From: Ottelia alismoides
Lineage: Eukaryota; Streptophyta; Magnoliopsida; Alismatales; Hydrocharitaceae
Length of the DNA stretch: 64,000 bases
Direction of reading: 5' to 3'
Assembly: GCA_037367405.1 (NCBI GenBank)
Contig: JAZKJV010003256.1
Span: 806,001-870,000, forward strand
Shown: piece after piece, positions 55,628 through 64,000 of the stretch
How positions within the stretch are numbered: the stretch's first letter is position 1
Layout of the letters: every line of letters starts with the position of its first letter
Translations under genes and position numbers: made by a program
Notes under the pieces: generated by a model
What the model was told of the DNA's origin: nothing
Database searches by the model: none
What the model saw: the letters and a program-made list of their open reading frames with translations, nothing else

Positions 55628-57941
55628 GGGTCGTATATACCATGTATATACTATAAGCCATAACTCATACTGAAAAATAAAACATAAACTCAACCTAAAA
55701 AGCATTAAGTAACTCTATAATAATAAAAGATGATTGTCAGCTCCTCAGAACTCTTTGTACTTGTACTGATTAATAAGTCAGGAAAAGCGTTTTGTGCAAA
55801 ATATTCTCTTTGAAAAATCTTTTGAAAATTTGCTTGAAAAAGAGTGTGTACAAGTATTCAACCTTTGCAAAATAAGCTTCGTTTGTAAAATTTCTTTTCT
55901 GTAAGTGAAATAAAAATATGTGAAAATCAGTGTGCAAATGATTGGAAAAATTTGTTTGTCAAATTGCTTTGAAAAATCTATCTATCCTGTGTGAAAAACC
56001 GTTGTCAAATTATTTTCAAATGCGTGAACATGGGTGTCAAAATTAGTTTGGACTATAGTTTTCTAAAATCTTTTGAAAATGATTCTCGAGTAAGTCTGAG
56101 GAGTCTGCACAAAAATCTTTCACACAAAAATAAGAAATAATCCCAAATAAAGCTTATAAGAGCCAAAACCCCGTTGTACATCAAATACAGTTTTTCTTCT
56201 TTTGTATATACTGATTAATAAATCAGGTTAGATACATATACAGTATGATCTGAAAAATAGTATGAACCGTTTGAAAATTTTGCTGTGAAATGTTTTCAAC
56301 CTGTGTAAAATTGTTTGGTTTGCGAAATTTTTTCTTTGTGTGGAATAAAGGATTTGAAAAACCTATGTGCAAATGTTTTGAAAATTGCTTGTCAAAATTA
56401 TTGTGGAAAATGTATATATATATAGTGTGAAAAATCTTTGCAAAAATAGTTTTCAAATGTGTGTAAATGATTGCAAAAATTATCGTGTACTATAGTTTGC
56501 AAAATTATTTTCAAACTAGACCTAAGGAATAAAAGCATCATGACAAATACCTGTAAGTCATAAATAAAAGGCATAAAATTCTTTCTGTATAACCTAAATA
56601 AAATACTTCATTAAACCCTGTAATATCTTTATAAATCCATACAGTTAGTAAATAAGGCGGCACGCAGTGTAAACAATTGTAAGTACTTTGTGTATATGTC
56701 AAGCTTCTTATTTGCAAAAGTTCTTTGTGTAAAAAGATTCTTTGATTCCTGTAAATTATTTCTGAGAAATTGCATCATTCATTGTGCATAGCATGAGCAT
56801 ACCATTCATATTCTTTTTGAGTGAGCTTGATGATTGAATCAGTCCAATATCGTCTCAAATTGGAACTTGGTTAGACCTTACCGCACCTAACTGCACTGGA
56901 ACCTTACGGGAACTAGGTTTAAGGTACTTCAGGTTTATGCAGACTTAATTCTTTAAGAAATCATGGCTGGGTTCAAGTCACCTCAACTGACTAACTAGAA
57001 CTTTTCGAGACACATGCATGACTCTTGCCGACTGTGACCTAATTTGGACACTTGCACCTTTCACTTGGCTCAACTCAATTGGAGTGGTGAGAGGGTTGGA
57101 TTTGCCAGTCTGAGACGCACACGAGTGGAAACATTCGTCCTCGTCTTGGGAGGGATGTGCACCCCAACCTGGTTCAATAGCCATGAGGTCTAACGACATG
57201 AGATTGTGGGTTGCAATAAAGCTTCAAAAGAGGGATAATCTACTGGCTCAAGAGGAAAAACTCCTTATGTAAATGCTGCTGTGAATAGTATGTTGGAAAA
57301 AAATGGTCAGGCCTGTACAAAAATAAAATGCCTGCAAAGTATGTACATATGTTGTAAAGCCAATAAGCAAGCTTGAGTTCCAAAGTCAAATATATGAGCC
57401 TGCAGCTGGATGACTTGACTACACTTGTCTTGCATCCTAGGATAGGTAGCTACACTAGCTACCGCCCATTCTTCTCTTCACCCCCTCCTCTTGAGCTGGT
57501 TGCCACTTGAACTTAGAAGGGAATACCGTGCTCCTCGAGGAAAGAGCTGTTGGATTGGGGAATCATTGGGTTGTCACTCTGGAGAAGTCAGTTCCTTTGT
57601 CATTTCAGTTGGGGAGAGCCACCATCACTTACACTGTACAAGTCAGCTTCATAGTTATAAGGGTTTGCGTATGATGTAGACCAGTTCTGACCAGGCTATT
57701 GAGGTGGGTTGAACCGAGTTCTGTGGCTCTCGAAGGCTGTTGTATTTTAAAACTGGTTCCCGACTAGGTTCCACACACATTTACACCCAAGGTCTGACAG
57801 AAGCTCCAAATTCAGATTTTATAAAGACATGCATTGCACTGAAAGCACCCCTATTCACTCCATCCTTCTTTAATCCTCCTTTTTCTTTTCTTTATTCTTT
57901 TTGTACTTATTGCATAAGTGTTTGCTAGGGACTAGCAAAGG
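55628..57941 (+). other. 3' untranslated tail of Element II
   Basis: No gene and no env-like ORF. It begins with the CGTATATACCATGTATATAC block and an AGCCATAACTCATACT segment complementary to the left arm of the fourth hairpin. The remainder matches Element I's tail. Confidence 0.7.
55769..56650 (+). repeat. Diverged tandem duplication (about 440 bp) in Element II tail
   Basis: Units begin with CTGATTAATAAGTCAGG (55769) and CTGATTAATAAATCAGG (56211). They share GTGCAAATG, TTGTCAAA, GTGTGAAAAA and TTTTCAAATG blocks in the same order. Confidence 0.7.
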
Positions 57942-57955
57942 CAAGTATAGGGGAG
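57942..57955 (+). promoter_or_regulatory. Polypurine tract of Element II
   Basis: CAAGTATAGGGGAG directly precedes the 3' LTR. One G of the run has changed to A relative to Element I. Confidence 0.88.
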
Positions 57956-59524
57956 TGATGAATCTCCATTTCCACCTTTATTCTATCATTTTGGTCTCAA
58001 AAACCCCAGTAAATGCATGTAAATAGCATCAATTTGTACATAGTAGCATTCATTATTCATTGTATTAATTATACATTAAATAAGGTTTTTAATGCCAAAA
58101 TTATAGAATAAAGAGAAGAAAAGAAAAAGGAATAAAATATTGCAAATATTTTATGACCCTAATCCCGAGACCAAGGCCAGCATGGAATTGGTCGACAAGG
58201 AATAAAGTAGGGGGAGATAAGGGCCAGTGTACAACAAATACCTCATTTATTTATGCATTTATTTATGCATTTTTGATACCTATTTTGTACATAATTATTC
58301 ATTCATCAAAAAAAGAAACTTTGTACATGAAAGTTGTAGATAACAATGTGAATAAAAATACAAAATTGAGTTTGTGTAAAAATAATACTTAGTGTACATT
58401 TTATACACAGAATAAAAAGCCAAAATCTCAACTTCACGGACCCATATCTTGCAAATAAAAACTCCAAATCACTCAAACTCACTTTAATTGTATATAGCTT
58501 TCCAAGAACTATTTAATAAAATTGGTTTCATAATTTTTGGAGTCCATCTGCAAAAGTTAGGTTTTTGGCCTTCATTGTGCAACCTGCCTGATTAAAATAT
58601 TCAATATATTCATTGTCCATTATTTTTATCAAATTATATTTTTAGAATTTTGTAAATAATGTATATAATACATGTACATATTGAAATTAGAATAAAACTA
58701 AAAAGGATTTATAAAATAAAATAAGTCTATACAAGATAATAGGCAAAATTCCTATGTTGAGTATATATCTAAATAAGAGGGGAAACATTCTTCAATTCTT
58801 TCACATTTTTATAATATTGTAAATAATACATATAACTTACTAAAAATACAAATCCAAAATAAAAACCAAGAAAATACATTAAATAAATAAAGTATACATA
58901 AAATACAGGTAAAATACCTATAAGTACACCTACATAAACATATACCTATCTAATTAAATATGAAAATAAACTCATAAAAATTAAATAAAAATACCCTCAC
59001 ACTCACAAAAATAAATTATAAATTTATAAAATAAGACCATAAAATAATAAAATAAAATAAAAAAATAAAATACACAAAATACATGTAAATACATGTATAA
59101 ATACCTTATTAAAATAAAACCATAATAAAATACTTCAAAAAATTAAATAAAATTCATAAATAAATACTACATAAAATAACACACATTTCTTATTTTATAA
59201 AAAAATAAAATCATTTATTAGGTCAAATAAATCATTTTCGAATAAAATTCCCTATTTTATCCTCTAGCGTCCCAGGTGGACCAATGGGGGCGCGACCTTT
59301 GTTGACCGCCCGGTCAACTGTCCCATCCAGGACCTGGTGCGCCAGAACTGTCTATTCCCCGATTTTCTTCCCTTTTTTACGGTCATCTCGTCCATCGATC
59401 GAGCTCGCGTTCATCACTAGAAATCATCCCTGATAATCACTGATACCCGCCGATATCTTAGACCAACTTGATTCTCATTGGATTAATCAATAAACGCCGG
59501 TCAATAAGGGTCCATCCCAATGTT

Positions 59525-59532
59525 TATAAATA
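59525..59532 (+). promoter_or_regulatory. TATA box of Element II 3' LTR
   Basis: TATAAATA in the same context as 24219-24226. Confidence 0.7.
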
Positions 59533-60058
59533 AGAAGCTCCGCCCCCCTCCTCAAATTTGGCCAATTTCATCCACCCAAAAGCCTCGATTTTGATCCTGG
59601 GAGGTTCCTCGTGACAGGGGGAGCATCTCAGCGCCTCGAATTGGCCGGAGGAGGGATACATTTTGACGCGGCGGAGCTCCGGCGTCCGTCCTGCTCCCCG
59701 GTGGCCCCCAGGTATAAGAGTTGTCCTTTATCGCTTTTTAGGTAGCTTTTGATTCTAGTATTTCCATTTTGTTCTTAGTTTAGTCTTTAGTTAATTAGCG
59801 TAGCTTAAAATCGAAAAATTGAAGTTCGTCGGAGCTCCACTCCGGCAACTTCTTCACTGTGATCCCGACTGGTTCAGACCACCAAACCCCCCTTACTCCG
59901 TTCCCCATCGCGTTCTCCATCTATCGCTCACGTTTGTTTAACCAAGGACCTCCAGTCCTTGCGAATCGGAGTTCCACCTCCGCCTATCGCCGGAGCGCCT
60001 CCGCCTCATCTCATTTTGCGCCAGAGCTTTAAAACCCGGGGTCGAGGAGATAGCCCTC

Positions 60059-60574
60059 GTGTCCCCGATTCTTCCTATGCAGGTCAAAAGACGAAAAGAG
60101 CCCATCTGGGCTCGATTGGAACCAGGAAGAGGCTCCTGGAGGTCTCGACCTTCATCGACCTCGTCCGAGCTCCTTGGACCTCCAAGAGCCATGAGAAGAC
60201 CGCCTACAGACACGGAATGCCTCCAGCTACAAGCAGAGTATCTCAGACGCGAGGGAGAAGCCCGGAGGAGCCCAAGCTTCACGATCGAAGCTCGCCTCGC
60301 GCGAGCTTCTTCCCTGTTCTTCCAGGAGGCTCCTTCGCCGTCTGATCAAGAGACGCGCCCCAAGTTGAACTACAGTCGTCCGATGGAGCAGCGCTCAGAC
60401 CGTCAGATCACCTCAGGTGATCTAACCCTCACTGCCCATCGTCGAAGCGGCATCTGCAGACGTGGAGGCGACGCGTGTCAAGTGGATGAAGATCAGCCAT
60501 CAGATCGCGCGCACGTTTGGGGTAAATTTCAGACATGTCCCCCGCCTTTTTGTATTTATATTTTAATGCTATAA
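60059..60574 (+). pseudogene. LTR-encoded ORF, Element II 3' copy (5' end broken)
   Basis: The frame that starts at the position equal to 24617 meets a TAA after VQ-equivalent codons (CAA to TAA near 59940). From 60059 it is open for 171 codons and includes the QRSDRQITSGDL and HRRSG segment without the TAG found in the 5' copy. It shows what the C-terminal part looked like before the 5' copy's stop arose. Confidence 0.35.
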
Positions 60575-61489
60575 ATAAACTTTTACGTTGTAAATAAATT
60601 GTAATTTTTGCAATAGGCCCCCTGTGGTTTTTATTATTGGAGTTTGGTCCCTCCGCGCCTCACGTACAGTCCCACGTGAGGCGCGTGCTTTTTGCACTTT
60701 AACCCTGACGGGTTTTGTTAATTGTAAAATAACCCCAAAAATAATAATAAATGTTTATTTCTGTAGTGATTTTTGCACTGATGCCCCTGAGAAATATCTT
60801 ATTTGCAAAAATGCCCCTGCTAGGCCATATATTTTTGTATGCTTTGTCCATTTATTGCATGCATTACATTAACTTGAAAAATTTTAAAAAAATTAATATA
60901 ACTTCCTGTTAGCTTGCTCTTGCACGCTATATTTTTAGTTTTTAATTTTGTTGCATGTTTGCATTTTATAAAAATAAAAAACATGCATTATATTTACTGT
61001 ATAGCTTAGAAAATACCAAAAAAAAGTAAAACCCCTCTAAAAATTCCAAAAAAATTACCTATGGTCTATTTTATCATATTTTAGTGTCACTCCAAAAATC
61101 ACTAAAAATCTCAAAAGAAAAACCTTAAAAATTCAAAAATACTCAAAAACGTACAAAAAATATAAAAATATAGAAAACTCTAAAAAATGCAAACTCAACT
61201 CCTGTATGTTTAATATTTTATCCTCTTTATCATAAAATAGTTGGGAAAAATTTTGTGGCTGTCTTATATTTTTAATTCCCATTTTACCCCCAACCAGTAG
61301 CTAATTCCTTGTTTTCCCTTATTTTGCGATTTACAAATATCACAAACATTTTATAAATTACCCAAAAATCACAAAACAATAAAACAATCATGCAAATATC
61401 AAAAAATTTTTCTTTCTGAATTTTTAACTATTTTTGCATATTTTTATAAATATTTTATCAACCCTTTTATTATCTTGTATATATATTCC

Positions 61490-61569
61490 AATATTAAAAA
61501 AAAAAAGAAAATTAAATATATATATCTATACATCTTTATTACTGTATAACATCTGAATATAAAAAAAAG

Positions 61570-61611
<42 letters not shown>

Positions 61612-61745
61612 TGTAATGTATGTATTATATGCTTTATACATACCCTATATGGGTATATATATATATATCTTTATGTATTTATATGCTATATATATATATA
61701 TATATATAATACATGAATATATATATATATATATTACTAATCAAA
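61490..61745. repeat. Expanded TA microsatellite in Element II 3' LTR
   Basis: Several (TA)n tracts, longer than in the 5' LTR. Confidence 0.85.
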
Positions 61746-62039
61746 AAAAAGAAAAAAAAACCACAAAAAGAAATAGGATTCATACAAGGATGACTCTGTT
61801 GTACATGTACATAATAGGCTACTTCATTTTTTTTGCATTGCTCTCTGTGGTTCGACCTCTACATACTTATTCACTGTACATCTTGTGGTAGAGTAATAAA
61901 TGTTAATTCACACTTTTGGGACTCAATTTGTTTATTCTTTTATTGTGGGTTAGTTGCTGAGTAATTAGGTGTTCTGTGAGCGGTCGCCTCAGCGACACTA
62001 TATATATCATTGTGACCCTTGCAGAATACCTAGTTATCA

Positions 62040-62044
62040 GCTGC
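62040..62044 (+). repeat. Target site duplication, right copy (Element II)
   Basis: GCTGC, equal to 22631-22635. Confidence 0.9.
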
Positions 62045-62227
62045 ATAACCTTTGCTACTTTTCTGATAAATTCACACTTTAAATCAACCAGATTAATCGG
62101 ACTCGATTTCGAATCCTTCACCGTGTTGAGTGTGAAAAACAGGGTTTGGATTCAATTGTTTGCTTCAGGTAGGAGTAAAATCCTATCTTATACTTAGAAC
62201 TCCCGATTCTTCTTCTCGCCATCCAAG
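62045..62227 (+). other. Leader of Element III, 3' part
   Basis: Resumes after Element II. No ORF. A pyrimidine-rich TTGTTTGCTTCAG ends at 62168, 60 nt before the gag ATG, and could be a further splice acceptor; this is weakly supported. Confidence 0.5.
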
Positions 62228-63437
62228 ATGACTGACTGGGGATATATCTACTCCCGATTCGCCAATCTTTCTTTGAGTCCCCCACGAAGCACATATTCAC
62301 CGACCCAATCACAACTTGGGCCAACCCGAGCTCATGACCCTCTTGAGTTCGGGATCCCTCAACCCCAGGGTGGTTACTCTCAAACCAACCCTTTTCTATC
62401 CTCTGATCTCACCAAGGAAGACCATCGCCTTGGTGAGAATGTCTTCATTGATATGTCGTCTAACCTGGAGCACATTCTTTACCCAGGTGAAGAGGACAAG
62501 TTGAATCCGAAGAAGCACCCAGACGAAGAGGACCCCAGAGATGATCCCATGCACCAAATCCTGGCCCGGCTAGCTAGAGCCGAGCAACTGAATGCAGAAC
62601 TGATGGATAGGATGGGACATGTGATCGAGGCTGAAGGAATTGATAGACCCATTGTAGACGCCTACAATCCCACCGAGAATGAAATACATAGATGGCTAGT
62701 ACCTGAGGTTCCTTCTAAAGCATTCGAACTGAAGCCCCACTTTTTGAGCTTGCTACCGAAGTTCAACGGAAATGCCAATGAAGAACCTTATGCTTTCCTT
62801 AGAGACTTCGAGCTAGTTTGCAACAACCTTAGTCACCCTAGGGTTGGGTAAGACTACATCATGTTGAAGGCCACCCCGTTTGCCTTAGGAGATAAGGTCG
62901 CACATTGGTTGAAAATCTAGGGGGTGAGATGTACGACCTGGATGCAGTTCAAGGACCTTTTCTTGAAGAAGCTACACACACAGTAGGACTAATCAGATGA
63001 GAAACAAGATCGTGAGTTTCTCCCAGGGACCCAATGAACCATTCCATGAAGCCTGGGACAGATTCAATAATTTAACGCAGAAATACCCTTGCCACAACAT
63101 TACAAAAGCGATCTTAATCCAGACCTTGTTCTGTGGCATGACCCTAGAGATGCAGAGGTTAGTGAGTGCCGCATGTGGAGGAAGCTATCTGAACAAGAAC
63201 GAAGACACCGTATGGAAGATCCTAGAACAGATGGCGGAAACAGGCAGATCTTCGGCCAACAGGGCCTATCAGTTGTCTCCTTCAAGCCTATCCAACGAGA
63301 CAACTAGGAAGAATGTAGCAGATCTGATGAACGACCACATCCCCAGCATGGGGATAATAGCTGACAAGTTAACCATGGTCGAGCAGATTCACAAGAGGGT
63401 CACTGACCTTGAGGCACTCTTGCGATTGCCAAAATAA
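62228..63437 (+). pseudogene. gag: Gag of Element III (broken)
   Basis: It begins MTDWGYIYSRFANL. The Retrotrans_gag part is recognisable by comparison with Element I: EIHRWLVPEVP, FELKPHFLSLLPKFNGNANEEPY, then after a TAA at 62849 KATPFALGDKVAHWLK, a second stop, and a frameshift near 62985. The second piece (62997-63437) reads QMRNKIVSFSQGP, EAWDRFNNL, MQRLVSAACGGSYLNKNEDTVW and ends with TAA. Divergence from Elements I and II is large, so it is a different Athila-like family. Non-functional. Confidence 0.85.
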
Positions 63438-64000
63438 GTGGAGGAACTGACTGAGAAGGCAACCAAGATACAGCTACCTGCCCCTTCTACACCACCTGTA
63501 CCTATACACCGAGTTCATCTTGTACAGGAACAAGCACCGGGGCCTCAGATAATCGGGTAGAGGAGCATACATACACTCAGCAGGAGCAGCACACACCCTC
63601 ACAAGTGGAGATAAGATACGAGGAGCCTCCACAGGTGTTTGAGATCAACGGGTTGTGGTACAGCCATGTCCCCGTCGACAGACAATTGGGGATAGGGAAT
63701 GGTTAGCCACACCGACCTTCCCTAGCTTACCAGGAAAACAACTCCCTCCCCGCACCGCACTTCGTACAGTCCCAGCCTAGCCTCAGCAGCACCAGCAGCA
63801 ATGTGCATTCCACTCGGGCCAGCAGGGCCCTCCACCACCTTCCCATCTGCTGCAGTACCGACATGGCCAGTAGGGCCAATATAGGAACCCATCCTTGAGT
63901 CAGCAGCAACAAGCCCCGCCCACATGCGAATTGGAGTCCCTGAACTTGGTGATCCAGACCCTGACTGATAGGGTCCAACATATTCAGAATGACTATCTGT
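63438..64000 (+). pseudogene. Gln/Pro-rich end of Element III Gag, decayed
   Basis: The translated pieces are rich in Gln and Pro, as in the corresponding part of Elements I and II, but no frame stays open. Several TAG codons occur where CAG is expected. The window ends here. Confidence 0.6.

Larger units (their letters stand above)
22636..62039 (+). mobile_element. Element II: Athila-clade Ty3/gypsy retrotransposon, interrupted by Element I
   Basis: A full-length structure: 5' LTR, tRNA-Asp primer site, leader, gag, protease, RT, RNase H, integrase, four-hairpin array, 3' tail, polypurine tract and 3' LTR, flanked by GCTGC. Element I is inserted between 31062 and 50868; removing it leaves about 19.6 kb. 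The two LTRs (4060 and 4084 bp) differ by several per cent in the stretches I compared. Ten in-frame stops and several frameshifts show it is dead. Confidence 0.9.
57956..62039 (+). repeat. 3' LTR of Element II (4084 bp)
   Basis: It aligns with 22636-26695 throughout. The TATA box is at 59525-59532, the twin G-box at 60658-60681 with the first core changed to CACGTA, and the TA microsatellite at about 61490-61745 is expanded. It ends AGTTATCA, followed by GCTGC. Confidence 0.9.
17966..64000 (+). mobile_element. Element III: old Athila-like retrotransposon, split by Element II
   Basis: The 5' LTR (17966 to about 21384), a decayed tRNA-Asp primer site (21387-21404) and a leader up to 22635 are resumed at 62040 after Element II. 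The gag remnant begins at 62228 and runs to the window end. GCTGC on both sides of Element II (22631-22635 and 62040-62044) proves the two halves were contiguous. The Gag is of the same type as that of Elements I and II but much more diverged. The protease, polymerase and 3' LTR lie to the right of the window. Confidence 0.8.

Noticed and set aside
61607..61891. 94-codon ORF over the TA microsatellite
   Set aside because: Tyr/Ile repeats arise from (TA)n; not a gene.

Overview
The window is plant nuclear DNA made almost entirely of nested LTR retrotransposons. I see no host protein-coding gene, tRNA gene or rRNA gene. Evidence for a plant: Athila-type Ty3/gypsy reverse transcriptase and integrase, primer-binding sites matching plant tRNA-Asp and initiator tRNA-Met, a Tekay/Del-like chromovirus, very long (2.4-4.1 kb) LTRs, AT-rich spacers, and stop codons dominated by C-to-T changes at CAG, as expected from CHG methylation. 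The species cannot be named from this; a repeat-rich angiosperm is the safe statement.

Layout. Element IV (1 to about 7975, +) is the 3' part of an Athila-like element that lacks reverse transcriptase and integrase and instead carries a protease-like ORF with a Ser/Asp-rich tail. It is inserted in an LTR of Element V (about 7976-15711, -), a decayed chromovirus followed by extra tandem LTR pieces (15712-17965). Element III (17966 to beyond 64000, +) sits in the last of those LTR pieces. Its leader is split by Element II (22636-62039, +; target duplication GCTGC at both ends). Element II is itself split in its gag/protease linker by Element I (31063-50867, -; target duplication GCTGG). The order of age is therefore V, then III, then II, then I, and IV is also younger than V.

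Element I is nearly complete. It has 4.14-kb LTRs differing at roughly a dozen positions by eye, a perfect 18-nt tRNA-Asp primer site, a polypurine tract, and one Gag-Pol reading frame of 2132 codons broken by a single CGA-to-TGA stop at codon 2028. Element II is the same family but dead: ten in-frame stops, frameshifts, and a lost catalytic Asp and zinc Cys in integrase. Elements III and V are older ruins.

The most interesting signals are non-coding. (1) Elements I, II and IV each carry, in the same order, four hairpins about 100 bp apart, each followed by a copy of the polypurine-tract sequence AAGTATAGGGGG, upstream of the true tract. (2) A candidate leader intron with conserved GTAAGT and TTTCAG/TTTGCAG ends occurs in Elements I, II and III. 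(3) The LTRs of Elements I and II contain a length-matched ORF of about 200 codons just after the TATA box, preceded by a possible mini-intron. (4) Twin CACGTG boxes at fixed spacing occur in the LTRs. (5) The head-to-head nesting of I in II makes large inverted repeats that could feed a small-RNA pathway.
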